Shown here piece after piece: positions 29,741-41,900 of a DNA stretch of 64,000 nt; position 1 is the stretch's first letter; every line of letters starts with the position of its first letter. Below the pieces are notes generated by a model that had not been told where the DNA came from, ran no database searches, and saw only the letters and a list, made by a program, of their open reading frames with translations. The position numbers and the translations under genes were made by a program. The stretch spans positions 1 through 64,000 of the forward strand of contig JAFMBH010000004.1 in assembly GCA_017858735.1 (NCBI GenBank), written 5' to 3'. The stretch is from Bacteroidota bacterium. GTDB lineage: Bacteria; Bacteroidota; Bacteroidia; Chitinophagales; Saprospiraceae.

Positions 29741-32518
29741 ATGCGGAATCAACCAGAAAATATTCTTGACCTAGTCATTGATAAACTAGGTAAACCATAT
29801 AAAGATTTATCTTTTTTATTGCAGGCATTCAAAGATGTCCTCATTGAAAACGGTGAGATCGATGTAGCAAGTACGATACCTTTGTTACAAAACAAAATAG
29901 ATGTTAGTACATTTCTTGACGACAGGGGGGTTCAACTATACTCTATATTGTTTCAACTAGTTCATATTGTTGAAGTTAATGGTGCAGTTCAACAACGTCG
30001 AAAAGAAGAAAATCAAGATTTAAGTCAAGTCAGAGGATTGTGGGCTTACCAAATTAACAAAGTTAAACAAGCGGGAATTGATGCAGTTGCTATTACATCG
30101 GCTTTAAAAAACACCAGAGTTGAACCCGTTTTGACGGCACATCCAACAGAAGCAAAACGAGCCACGGTATTAGAACACCACAGAGAATTGTACCTTTTAC
30201 TTGTAGAGAGAGAAAATACCATGTTTTCCAGTCAGGAGTTGTTGACAAATAAAGAGAAAATCAAGTCATCGTTATATAGATTATGGAAAACAGGAGAAAT
30301 ATATTTAGAGAAACCTGACGTTCCATCTGAAATAAGAAATGTACTCCATTATTTTACTAACGTTTTTCCTGAAGTTTTACCTATTCTCGACAGGCGACTT
30401 ATTCAAGCCTGGGAGTTTCTGGGCTATAATAAAAAAGATTTATTTGAGCATAAAGCTTTTCCACAGGTCACCTTTGGCAATTGGGTAGGTGGGGACAGGG
30501 ATGGGCATCCATTAGTTACGTCAAAAGTAACCGTCGAAACGCTAAAACAACTGCGACTCAATGCATTTGTTGTGTTGAGGAGAAAGTTGACACAACTTGT
30601 TAAACAACTAAGTTTTGCATTAAACATTGAGGATGCACCCGATCATTTACAATGGAGAGTAGGAGAATTATTACTAGAACTGGGTGAAAATGCCTACGAA
30701 GTTTATAACAGGAACAAAGGAGAAGCTTTCAGACAATTTATAAGTTTAATCATTGAAAAATTACCTCTTGCTACAGCCAGGGGGCATGCCACCGCATTAC
30801 ATGAAAGGAGTATTAGCTACAGATATTCCTTTGAGTTAAAAAAAGATTTAGTATTGTTACAATCTGCTCTTAAAGATTATGGAGCAATTACTATTTCAGA
30901 AATAGAAATTCATGAAAGCATTCGCCTTGTAGAAACTTTTGGATTTCACCTCGCCAAATTAGATGTAAGACAAAACAGTGCTTTTCACGATAAGGCAATT
31001 TCCCAATTAATTAATGCCACGGGTAAATCCGGTGACTGGTTTATTCATGCGTCGGAGGAAGATAGGCTGGAATTTATTGAAGAAGAGCTGACATCTGGCA
31101 GGCCTTTCGTTAGAAATTTGAATGATTTAGCAGATGAAGCCAGAAATGTAATGGAAGTTTATGCGGTTATTTCTGAGCACGTTCAGCAATATGGAACGGA
31201 AGGAATAGGCTCATTAATAGTTAGCATGACCAGAAATGTTTCTGATTTGCTGGTTGTATATATTTTAGCAAGAGAAGCTGGACTCACCCGATATACACCA
31301 GATGGAATGGTCTGCATGTTACCTGTCGTGCCACTTCTGGAAACCATAGAAGATCTTTCCAACGGACCGGCAATATTAGCAGCCTTTTTATCCCACCCTG
31401 TTACCCTAAGAAGTCTGAAATATCAGGCTCAACAACAAGAAATACTTACCATTTCCCAGCAGGTAATGATAGGATACAGTGACAGTAATAAAGATGGCGG
31501 ACTATTATGTAGTCAATGGAATTTGCATAAGGCACAAATAAATCTTTCGAACGCTGCAAACAAATTTGGTATAAAAATTAGATTTTTTCATGGAAAGGGA
31601 GGAACCATAAGCCGGGGTGCTGGTCCAACCCATTATTTTGTACAGGCACTTCCCGGACATTCGTTTAATGGCGATATACGGTTAACGGAACAAGGAGAAA
31701 CCATTGAACAAAAATATGCAAATAGAGTAAATGCAGTATATAATTTAGAAGTTTTAACAGCCAGTTCACTTTCTCACAGCCTTCTTGGCTCATTAAAAGA
31801 ACCCTCTGGTCATCCTTTAGCTGATATATTGGAATGGATGGCACAGGAAAGTCAGAACGTATATACCCAACTGTTGAATGAACAAGGATTCATAGCGTTT
31901 TTCAGGCAGGCAACACCCATTGACGCCTTAGAACAAAGTAGAATTGGTTCCCGCCCATCCAGAAGAACAGGTGCTTACTCTTTAGCAGATTTAAGAGCCA
32001 TTCCCTGGGTATTTGCCTGGTCACAAGCCAGATATAACATGACTTCATGGTATGGGATAGGTTCGACATTAGAAAAGCTGAGAGAAGAACGTCCGAAGGA
32101 TTATGAAAAATTCCAAATCGCTTTAAAGGATGATCCATTCATTCGTTATTTTATTACCAATGTAGATACCAGTCTCGCACGTTCTTCCATTCATATTATG
32201 AAAGATTACGCAGAATTAGTAGATAACAAGAATATCAGAAATAAATTTTCGCAATTATTTGAGAAGGAGCTCTCTTTAACGGAGGCGCATTTGTCTTTTC
32301 TGCTTGATAAAACATTGGAGGAAAGAAGACCAAGGCACTACTATTCTAATTTATTGAGGAACTCTCTTATTGAGGACTTACACCGAAGTCAAATCAAGCT
32401 TTTAAAGGAATGGAGAATGCTTGTAAAAAGCGATGACAGTCAGCAATCAGATAAAACACTAGTTTCTCTATTGCTGACTATCAATGCTATTGCCAGTGCA
32501 ACAGGACAGACTGGATAA
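29741..32518 (+). CDS. ppc: Phosphoenolpyruvate carboxylase
   Basis: VLTAHPTEAKR, MIGYSDSNKDGG, FFHGKGGTISRGAGPTH motifs. Confidence 0.97.
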   Translation: MRNQPENILDLVIDKLGKPYKDLSFLLQAFKDVLIENGEIDVASTIPLLQNKIDVSTFLDDRGVQLYSILFQLVHIVEVNGAVQQRRKEENQDLSQVRGLWAYQINKVKQAGIDAVAITSALKNTRVEPVLTAHPTEAKRATVLEHHRELYLLLVERENTMFSSQELLTNKEKIKSSLYRLWKTGEIYLEKPDVPSEIRNVLHYFTNVFPEVLPILDRRLIQAWEFLGYNKKDLFEHKAFPQVTFGNWVGGDRDGHPLVTSKVTVETLKQLRLNAFVVLRRKLTQLVKQLSFALNIEDAPDHLQWRVGELLLELGENAYEVYNRNKGEAFRQFISLIIEKLPLATARGHATALHERSISYRYSFELKKDLVLLQSALKDYGAITISEIEIHESIRLVETFGFHLAKLDVRQNSAFHDKAISQLINATGKSGDWFIHASEEDRLEFIEEELTSGRPFVRNLNDLADEARNVMEVYAVISEHVQQYGTEGIGSLIVSMTRNVSDLLVVYILAREAGLTRYTPDGMVCMLPVVPLLETIEDLSNGPAILAAFLSHPVTLRSLKYQAQQQEILTISQQVMIGYSDSNKDGGLLCSQWNLHKAQINLSNAANKFGIKIRFFHGKGGTISRGAGPTHYFVQALPGHSFNGDIRLTEQGETIEQKYANRVNAVYNLEVLTASSLSHSLLGSLKEPSGHPLADILEWMAQESQNVYTQLLNEQGFIAFFRQATPIDALEQSRIGSRPSRRTGAYSLADLRAIPWVFAWSQARYNMTSWYGIGSTLEKLREERPKDYEKFQIALKDDPFIRYFITNVDTSLARSSIHIMKDYAELVDNKNIRNKFSQLFEKELSLTEAHLSFLLDKTLEERRPRHYYSNLLRNSLIEDLHRSQIKLLKEWRMLVKSDDSQQSDKTLVSLLLTINAIASATGQTG

Positions 32519-32523
32519 CAACT

Positions 32524-33741
32524 TTATTCACTAATGGCTTTAACACCTGGTAAAACTTTTCCTTCCAGCATTTCAAGCAAAGCGCCACCACCCGTTGAAA
32601 CATAACTAACCGCGTCTGAAAGGCCTACCTGAGTGACAGCAGCGACAGAATCTCCGCCACCTACCAAAGAGTAGGCTCCATTTTGCGTTGCTTCAGCTAC
32701 AGACTCCGCTATGGCCAAGGTACCTTTAGCGAAAGAAGGCATTTCAAAAACACCCATAGGACCGTTCCAAAGAATAGTTTTTGCTGATTTGATAGTTGAA
32801 ACAAAAGTTTCCACTGCTTTAGGACCTATATCTAATCCTAACCAACCTTCCGGAATATTATCAGAAGATACTTCTAATTTTTCAGCACCGTTACTAAATG
32901 TATTGGCAGCGATAACGTCAACAGGCAGAAGTAAATTCACACCTTTTGATTTTGCCTTCTCCATTAATTGAAGAGCAAGATCGAGTCTATCTAATTCAAC
33001 GAGTGAATTCCCAATTTGCCCCCCTTTGGCTTTTATAAAAGTAAAAGCCATACCACCTCCGATAATTAAGTTATCCACCTGGTCCAGCATTTTATCAAGA
33101 AGCAACATTTTATCAGAAACCTTTGCTCCACCAATAATAGCGGTAAATGGTTTTTCAGGACTTTCAATAATATGGCGGGCATTTTCAATTTCAGCCTTCA
33201 TCAGAAATCCAAAACCCTTATTTTCAGCAGTAAAAAAATTAGCTACCAATGTAGTTGAGGCATGCGCTCTATGTGCAGTACCAAAGGCGTCATTGATATA
33301 AACATCAGCTAACGAAGCTAATATACCAGCCATTTCTTTATCACCTTTTTCCTCACCTGGATGAAAGCGGGTATTCTCCAATAGTATTACCTCCCCTGGT
33401 TTTAGCGCATTGCAAGCATGAACCGCTTCCGAACCTATACAATCAGATATAAAAGTAACGGGTTTGTTTAAAGTTGCTGATAAGTAGGACGTTAAATGAT
33501 TAAGTGTGAACTTTGTAACATTCAATTCCCCATTTTCCAATTTTTTTTGTTGAGGACGACCTAAATGAGAACATAAAATCAAAGCCCCGCCATGTTCTAA
33601 AATATAATTTAGGGTCTGCAGCGAAGCTTTGATTCTATTATCATCAGTGATTTGGAAAGTACTGGAAAGAGGGACATTAAAGTCCACTCTTACCAGTACT
33701 TTTTTATTATTAAAATCTATATTTTCCATAAGAACTCCCAA
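32524..33741 (-). CDS. pgk: Phosphoglycerate kinase
   Basis: KVLVRVDFNVPL, LCSHLGRP, TILWNGPMGVFE, VGGGDSVAA. Confidence 0.97.
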   Translation of the reverse strand: MGVLMENIDFNNKKVLVRVDFNVPLSSTFQITDDNRIKASLQTLNYILEHGGALILCSHLGRPQQKKLENGELNVTKFTLNHLTSYLSATLNKPVTFISDCIGSEAVHACNALKPGEVILLENTRFHPGEEKGDKEMAGILASLADVYINDAFGTAHRAHASTTLVANFFTAENKGFGFLMKAEIENARHIIESPEKPFTAIIGGAKVSDKMLLLDKMLDQVDNLIIGGGMAFTFIKAKGGQIGNSLVELDRLDLALQLMEKAKSKGVNLLLPVDVIAANTFSNGAEKLEVSSDNIPEGWLGLDIGPKAVETFVSTIKSAKTILWNGPMGVFEMPSFAKGTLAIAESVAEATQNGAYSLVGGGDSVAAVTQVGLSDAVSYVSTGGGALLEMLEGKVLPGVKAISE

Positions 33742-33744
33742 AAA

Positions 33745-34764
<1,020 letters not shown>

Positions 34765-34948
34765 TTACTTAGTGTAAAAATGACATTAACTATAATTTTA
34801 AAATTGCTGCAAAAATACATAAAAACTACTTACAGGATATTTTTTTGTCCAAATAAGTATCAATAATAAAAATTAAAAATTAAAAGTGACAGGGATAGAT
34901 AGTCAAAAAACCGAGGGATATTTATTTTATAAAAAACAAGCAAAAAAA

Positions 34949-34979
34949 TTGGAAGAGTAAGAATAGCTTATTACATTTG
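34949..34979 (+). promoter_or_regulatory. Bacteroidota sigma(ABfr)-type promoter for the tRNA-Glu pair (TTG-N20-TACATTTG)
   Basis: TTG at 34949-34951 and TACATTTG at 34972-34979, about 42 nt before the first tRNA. Confidence 0.65.
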
Positions 34980-35020
34980 CATTTCTTTAGAAAAAGACTT
35001 TACAGAAAGTTTTTCACTAA

Positions 35021-35092
35021 GGCCCGTTCGTCTAGGGGTTAGGACGCAGGATTTTCATTCCTGTAACACGGGTTCGATTCCCGTACGGGCTA
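35021..35092 (+). tRNA. tRNA-Glu(TTC), copy 1
   Basis: Cloverleaf by eye: GGCCCGT/ACGGGCT acceptor (G-U first pair), CAGGA-TTTTCAT-TCCTG anticodon arm, GGTTCGATTCC T-arm. Confidence 0.95.
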
Positions 35093-35116
35093 CAGACAAT
35101 ACAATCCAACACGAAC

Positions 35117-35188
35117 GGCCCGTTCGTCTAGGGGTTAGGACGCAGGATTTTCATTCCTGTAACACGGGTTCGATTCCCGTACGGGCTA
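35117..35188 (+). tRNA. tRNA-Glu(TTC), copy 2 (identical to copy 1)
   Basis: Same 72-nt sequence repeated after a 24-nt spacer. Confidence 0.95.
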
Positions 35189-35195
35189 CAAACAA

Positions 35196-35230
35196 AAAGC
35201 GGCTGTTTTTATCGAACAGTCGCTTTTTTT
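35196..35230 (+). terminator. Rho-independent terminator after the tRNA-Glu pair
   Basis: AGCGGCTGTT...AACAGTCGCT stem (one G-U) followed by T7. Confidence 0.85.
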
Positions 35231-35231
35231 A

Positions 35232-35528
35232 TTAGAAATCAAATAAATCTTCCAGGAAACTTTCCTTTTTCTTCTTCCCATAATATGGATCTTTGTAATC
35301 TCTATGCTCGCTCTCCATGTACCTGCTTTTTTCGTCAGGTATTCTACTTCCTTGACTTTGACTTGACATCAAAGATCTTTCGATAATTTTATCAAGCTCT
35401 CCCCTATCTAACCAGACGCCACGGCATTTGGGACAATAATCAATTTCAACACCTTGTCGATCGGACATAACCAGCAATTCATCATATGATGGACACTTCA
35501 TATTTACTTTATTTAAAATTTTATACAT
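35232..35528 (-). CDS. TFIIB-type zinc-ribbon domain protein (start probably 35501, MKCPSYDELL)
   Basis: VEIDYCPKCRGVWLDRGELDKIIERS motif. Confidence 0.85.
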   Translation of the reverse strand: MYKILNKVNMKCPSYDELLVMSDRQGVEIDYCPKCRGVWLDRGELDKIIERSLMSSQSQGSRIPDEKSRYMESEHRDYKDPYYGKKKKESFLEDLFDF

Positions 35529-35558
35529 AGTAACCCCATTACACGTTTAATAGTTTTA

Positions 35559-36965
35559 CTATAATTTATAGTATTGTTCCCAATTTTTCCGGGGGGGAGG
35601 TCCTGTAAGTAATTGATTAGCCAAGGCATGATTTGTAATCACTTTTTTGTTAATATCGAATTCAAGCCTGGCATTAACTCTTTGGGCAACCACACCTAAA
35701 GCCATGACCTGACACAATGGACCAGCTATTTTAAAAGATGATCTGCAAGACTCTTCGCCTTTACACGCCCTGACAAAATTCAAAAAATGATTAGATGGAC
35801 TAACCGGAACTTCGGGCAGGCTTGACGCCATATCTTTAGCTTTATCTGCTGGAATAATTACTAAAGGAGCACTGTGAGATCCACCCTTGAAAACTAAATC
35901 TTTGCCATAAATAACCTTACCCGGATATCTTTTTGTATTTACATTTCCAGCTGTAGGTGGAGGAATATCTTTTGCTCTAACAGGTTCACCGTAATAATCG
36001 GGATGCGTAGGCTGATTGTTAAAACCTTCATACCAACTTAATTCGAGCGCTGGCAAATTATTCCTTTTTGGAAATTTAAAAACCAAGGTTGATTCCTGAG
36101 GAAAAATAAAAGGAGAATGTCCCTGCATAAAGGAAGGATTTACCTCATTAGGCAATCCTAATTTTAAGAATTCATGGGCAGTATCAATTAAGTGGGCGCC
36201 CCAATCGCCTAATGCGCCGTTGCCAAATTCAAACCACGACCGCCAATCTCCATTAATATACCCCTTATTATAAGATTTAAATGAAGATGTAGCGAGCCAT
36301 GCATCCCAATCGAGAGATTCAGGAACAGGCTGTTCAGGCAAAAAATCTGAAACTTTCATTCCATGCCATCTTCTTCCATTATTCATGAAAGCGGTGATAC
36401 GAGTGACATCCTTAATGATACCAGCCTCTGTCCATGCCTTAAATTGGAAATAATTTTCATCGGAATGACCCTGGTTACCCATTTGACAAGCTACCTTATA
36501 TTTTTTTTCAGCTCTCATCATTAGCTCTACTTCCTGAAAGGTGTGAGCCATAGGTTTCTCTACATAAACATGTTTACCCTCTGACATGGCCAGCATTGAG
36601 ATAGGGAAATGCGAAAAATCTGGAACGCCGGCAGTTATGGCATCGAACTGACTTCCCATCTTATCAAATAGGACCCTGAAATCTTGAAATTGCGGAACAT
36701 CAGGAAAAAGTTTAATGATTGGCAGCGTGTGTGGTGCCCCCATGTCAGTGTCACAAAGGGCAACAATATTCACCAAGCCAGTTCCATGTAATTTTTTAAT
36801 AATATCTGCACCCCTATTTCCAATACCAATACAAGCCAAATTTATTTTCTCGCTGGGGGGAATATGACCCCATTTTTTCCCTAAAAGAAAAGAAGGAATA
36901 ATGGATAATCCAGAAACAACGGTGAAGGCTCCCCCACTTTTTTTTAAAAAATCTCTTCTTATCAT
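35559..36965 (-). CDS. Gfo/Idh/MocA family oxidoreductase with Tat-like signal
   Basis: RRDFLKKSGGAFTV; CIGIGNRGADI; VYVEKPMAHTFQE. Confidence 0.9.
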   Translation of the reverse strand: MIRRDFLKKSGGAFTVVSGLSIIPSFLLGKKWGHIPPSEKINLACIGIGNRGADIIKKLHGTGLVNIVALCDTDMGAPHTLPIIKLFPDVPQFQDFRVLFDKMGSQFDAITAGVPDFSHFPISMLAMSEGKHVYVEKPMAHTFQEVELMMRAEKKYKVACQMGNQGHSDENYFQFKAWTEAGIIKDVTRITAFMNNGRRWHGMKVSDFLPEQPVPESLDWDAWLATSSFKSYNKGYINGDWRSWFEFGNGALGDWGAHLIDTAHEFLKLGLPNEVNPSFMQGHSPFIFPQESTLVFKFPKRNNLPALELSWYEGFNNQPTHPDYYGEPVRAKDIPPPTAGNVNTKRYPGKVIYGKDLVFKGGSHSAPLVIIPADKAKDMASSLPEVPVSPSNHFLNFVRACKGEESCRSSFKIAGPLCQVMALGVVAQRVNARLEFDINKKVITNHALANQLLTGPPPRKNWEQYYKL

Positions 36966-37043
36966 TTTTGTGTATTGCGTTAAAAACGTTAATATACAAA
37001 AATGATAAGTAATTTAAAACAGAAATCAGCCTTAATTAAAAGA

Positions 37044-37766
37044 TTATTTTACGAATACAACCTCATTAAATGGTACTCTATTGCGCTCACCCCAGATACC
37101 CTTTTCAGTGCCCTTTCCAACAGCAACAACCATATTAATTTCAGCTATTCGAGGTAAATTAAGCGCTTTTCGCACCCGGACTTCATCGAAACCTTCCATT
37201 GGATAGGTATGATAACCCTCTGCAGCAATAGATAACATAAAAGTTTGGGCGGCAAGTGCGCATGATTTTTGAACAATGATGCGTTGCTTTGCAGACCCTC
37301 CCATTCTAACGAATGGCTTAGTTATACTCATAAAAAAAGAAATACTCTTTCTTAAAAAGGAATAGATACCAAGAAAATCGTACCCATAAGCAATGGGAAG
37401 CAACTTTTCATAATATTGAATCATTCGTTTCTGATACTTATCAGGTTCGCCCACCACCTGTTTCTTAATCTGGTCTGCATTCCATTTTGCTCTGTCCTTC
37501 CATAAATCTCATCTTGTAACAAAAACTACCAGATGTTTGGCTGATTTTGCTGCATATTGATCAAGACATAAGGGTTGAAATCTCTTTTTTTCCTCTTCAG
37601 AACGAATCCAAAAAAAAGACCACAATTGCATATTACTGGAATTAGGAGACAAAATAGCTCTTTCCAAACTTCTTTTAATCACCTCATCAGGTACTTCCAC
37701 CTCAGGGTCAGAACTTCTATTTGACCTTCGCAACTTTACAATCTCCTCAAATTCGGAACCTAACAT
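37044..37766 (-). pseudogene. Nitroreductase family protein interrupted by one in-frame TGA (37511-37509)
   Basis: ORFs 37509-37766 and 37044-37457 are in the same frame. Read-through gives VVFVTR*DLWKDRAKWNADQIKKQVVGEPDKYQKRM, a continuous protein. Confidence 0.85.
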
Positions 37767-37785
37767 AGACTAATTATTTTACTTA

Positions 37786-38790
37786 TTAAAATGATTCTAC
37801 CCCATTCACAGTGGTATATTTAAAGCTAATTTTTTTATCGGGAAAAACTATTTTAAAAGCAGATTGACACATTAGCGTAGCTTCATGAAAACCACATAAA
37901 ATAAGCTTTAGTTTGCCTGGATAAACATTTATATCACCGATGGCAAAGATGCCAGGAATATTCGTAGAATAATCGAAAGTATTTACCTCTATCGCATTTT
38001 TGTCAATCTGAAGACCCCAATCGGCCATAGGTCCTAACTTGGGCGACAATCCGAAGAGAGGTATGAAATGATCCGTTTCCTGATGAAAAACACCTTTTGA
38101 TTTACTTTCGATCTGAACAGCATCTAAAGCACCGTTACCCCTTAAGCCTACAATCTGCGCATCGGTCAATAAATTTAATTTCCCCGTTTGAGCCAGATGA
38201 AAAACCTTTTCAACAGAATCGAGTGCACCTCTAAAATCATTTCTCCTATGAATTAAAGAAACCTCCCTGGCTACATTGGTAAGGAAAATACTCCAATCCA
38301 GGGCAGAATCTCCTCCACCCGCAATAACCACTCTTTTATCTCTATAAAATTCAGGATCTCTGATAATATACTCAACCCCTTTATCTTCATAAGATTCAAG
38401 ATTTTCCAATGGTGGTTTTCTTGGTTCAAAACAACCTAAACCACCAGCGATGGCAATGACTGGAGCTTTAATTTGGGTCCCTTTATTTGTAGTCAATATG
38501 AACGAGCCGTCGTCTTGTTTTTCAAGACTTTCTGCTCTTTCACCCAGCGTAAATCCAGGATTGAAAGGAGCGATTTGTTCCAATAATTTGTCAATCAAAT
38601 CTCCCGCTAAAACAGAGGGATAACCAGGGATATCATAGATTGGCTTTTTAGGATAGATTTCAGTCAATTGCCCGCCCGCCATTGGTAAAGCATCTATCAG
38701 ATGACACCTCATTTTTAATAAACCAGCTTCAAAAACGGTGAATAGGCCAACGGGACCAGCTCCAATAATGAGTAAATCAGTCTGAATCAT
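37786..38790 (-). CDS. Ferredoxin/flavodoxin-NADP reductase type 2 (thioredoxin-reductase-like FAD protein)
   Basis: LLIIGAGPVGLFTVFEAG, VVIAGGGDSALDW, GIFAIGDINVYPGK. Start moved to MIQTDLL at 38790. Confidence 0.9.
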   Translation of the reverse strand: MIQTDLLIIGAGPVGLFTVFEAGLLKMRCHLIDALPMAGGQLTEIYPKKPIYDIPGYPSVLAGDLIDKLLEQIAPFNPGFTLGERAESLEKQDDGSFILTTNKGTQIKAPVIAIAGGLGCFEPRKPPLENLESYEDKGVEYIIRDPEFYRDKRVVIAGGGDSALDWSIFLTNVAREVSLIHRRNDFRGALDSVEKVFHLAQTGKLNLLTDAQIVGLRGNGALDAVQIESKSKGVFHQETDHFIPLFGLSPKLGPMADWGLQIDKNAIEVNTFDYSTNIPGIFAIGDINVYPGKLKLILCGFHEATLMCQSAFKIVFPDKKISFKYTTVNGVESF

Positions 38791-38860
38791 CAGTTTTTTT
38801 TTAATTGAGCGCAAAAATAAGGGCAATTAGCTTAGAAAGAAACGAATTACCCTGTTTTTT

Positions 38861-38901
38861 AATAAAAAATAGCAAGAGACGGCTAAACCAATCTCTTGCT
38901 A
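38861..38901 (-). terminator. Rho-independent terminator for the SprB-repeat gene
   Basis: TAGCAAGAGA/TCTCTTGCTA stem; minus-strand T-rich tail (ATTTTTTATT). Confidence 0.8.
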
Positions 38902-38928
38902 TCAATAATATTAAAGAAAAAAAAAGGA

Positions 38929-41900
38929 TTAATGTTTAATAATTCGTTCGGTAATAGGATTTCCATAACCCGAAATAATACGTATGGCATAAACACCAGG
39001 TGCCAGATCTTTGATATTTAAAGCTCTGGAGGCTGCGGGGCCGGGAGGAAAAAACCAGTCCCTCACCTTTAGTCCGTTGGCATCGAAAATGGATATTTCA
39101 ATGTTATCCTGTGTTACAAAATAATACTCAACGTTTAAAATATCTGTAACAGGATTTGGGAAAACCATCATTTTCATGTCAGGCTTATCCATTAACATTA
39201 CCTTTTCTACATTAGAGGGTAACATCGTTCCGTCTTCCTGTTTCATTTTAACCCTATAATAATGTAAACCCATTTTGTCAGGCTTATCAACAAATTCAAA
39301 ATATTTCATACTTTGAACCTCCATGACAGGTAATTTCTTATCAGTTAGTCGCTTGAAATTAATACCATCCATTGACCTTTCTATAGTATAGGTAGGAATA
39401 AAGGCCGATGTTTTACTACGCCAAGACAATTTTACATCAAAACCTGGCATAACTTCCGCCTCAATAGACATGGTTTCCAGATCATTTACAGATGGGCAGT
39501 AAGTAGGATTATTTGTAACGGTTACAGAACCATTAAAAGAAACGGTGCACTCACGTTCAACTACAATTACTTTATAGGAAAAAGTACCAACACCTGAAAA
39601 ACGAACATTGGGTTTTGAACCATAAGCCAGGGAAGATTGAAAACCTGGGCCTAATTCCCAGGTAATTTGTGCCGCTGACGTACTGGTTTGAACCTCTAAA
39701 AAATTATTGGCATTAATACACATTGTTGGAGAACTTACCACCTTTACAGTAGCTCTGTTTCCAACTTCCACTTTAACCACATTGGATTCCAAAAACCCAT
39801 AACAACCCCTCTTTCTTACGCAACGAGCATAATAAGTGGTTTGATATAATGGCCCCGGATCAAATTCAGGAGTATCAGAATTTGGTATTGGGCTAAATAA
39901 ATTCATATCAAAGGTAAGTGCTCTATCTGTGGTGAACATCCACAGATATTCAAGATCTCCGACGACACCAGAGGGACTTATCACATTTACTATTTTCACA
40001 GGATCATTTCCAGGACCACAAATGAGTTGATTATATCCGATTTCACCACCGGAAGTAACATTTTTACATTCAAGATAGAAACCCGCGTCAATATCCATCC
40101 TGTTTACTCCCGTATCCACCGTAATAAACTCTGTCATCATAGTAAACGGACTCATATCGCTATCTATATTTCTATCAGAACCTCTTAACCAAGGCGTTGG
40201 GGCATAATCGGGATTAGGTTTTGCGAAAGTTAACTTGTACTTACCTGCGGGAACATTAAACATATACATACCTGTACTATCAGTATAAGTAGTATCCATT
40301 TCACGAATTTTGTTCCCCTCAATGACAGAAAGGATTACCTGAACACCTACTAAGCCAGGTTCACCAAGATTTTGAATACCATTTTGATTTAAATCGTGCC
40401 AAACCCGATCACCTAATTTTGCCAGACAGCTATCTTTTTGTACCACTACATTTAAATCTAAAATGGTGATGCACTCTTGAAGTAAACCAGTATTATAATT
40501 TATTTCAAGACTATAGGAACCATTTCCAAGTTCTGCCGGATTAATCTCAGTGATTAATTTTCCGTTCAAAGTGATATTCAGACTACCGATAGCGGAAGTA
40601 TCCAGATTAAATTTAAAAGAACCTCCATTTTCACACAAACTTAACTGGGAAAGAGGAAGATTGGTAATGGGTATTTCAGGATAAGAAGTACCTCCTTGAA
40701 AAAGCAAGGTATCCACGCCATTTGTTACTAACGCTGAATAATTAACCCCATCGATGTGTCTGAATTTATATTGATACACGCCAGGCTGAACTTCGGGAAC
40801 TAACGTATTATTGGCAATTAAGCGAGGTAAATTTGGGGTAGGCAAGCTAAATTGATCAAAGACACCCACGGGATTCAATATTCTCCATGTCTGACCTTCA
40901 ACCTCATTTCTAATTTCCAGGGTTGACTGAAATTGACCATTCCCGGTTTGTGTCGCATTATTTAAGCAGATTGTATTGGTAGTAAGTGCTTGAGGAGCCG
41001 GAATTAATCCAGCATCAAAGGTAAAATTTGCTGTACCTTTTAATACGGTAAATGGCTCTGTCATTCTTGATTTTCTATCTGCGTCACTATCCAGAGAATC
41101 GTTCAAAGAAAACTCATTTGGTTTGGTTAAAACCATTCCCGCAGGCACTTGAAAGGTAATTTTAAACTGACCTGGTGGTACAGGAAAAAAATATCTTCCC
41201 GATGCGTCGGTTCGCGTTACTGCAAATCTTTCAACGAAAGTATCTAGCCGGGTAATAACAACTTCAACATTTGGAACACCTTGCTCGCCAGGAGTTTGAA
41301 GTCCATCAAGATTACTATCGAACCAAACATAATCACCAACCAGGGAATTAGATATTTCAGGATTTACTGTACAATTAGTCACACAACCTTTAGCATCAGT
41401 TAAAGTAATTTGATAATTTTTATTTTCAAGATTAACAGCTTTATAGCCCACCTGTCCGTTACTCCATTGAACAGTATAAGGAAAAACACCTCCACTAGGG
41501 GCTACCTGAGCCTCTCCATTATTTAAACTGGGATAACTCACTGTTTTGGTAACGGCCAGATTACAAACAGGATTCCCCGGATCGTTTATACTAATATTAT
41601 TTGTTACCGGACAACCATAGGCATCGGTAACGGTAACAATATATAGACCACTTCTTAGATTTGACCTATTGCTTGTTAATGATCCATCGGACCATCGTTG
41701 TTGATAAGGAAGAATTCCACCTTTAACTTGAAGGGTTACAGCCCCTGTGCCCTGAACACCACAAAGAACATCTGTTATCTGTGGAATAACTTCAAGAGGA
41801 GCATCAGCTTCAAGCAGAGGAAAATTCCTTATAAACTGGCAACCATTTTTATCGGAAATAGTTAAGGAATAATTTCCAGAACCAAGGTTAGTCCTTGAAT

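Noticed and set aside
32711-33301. Plus-strand ORFs opposite pgk (32711-32971, 33026-33301)
   Set aside because: Shadow frames of a conserved housekeeping gene.
37509-37511. TGA as recoded Trp or selenocysteine codon
   Set aside because: Other genes in the window end normally in TGA and use TGG for Trp; no SECIS-like structure was recognised and the expected residue is Arg-like, so a nonsense mutation is simpler.
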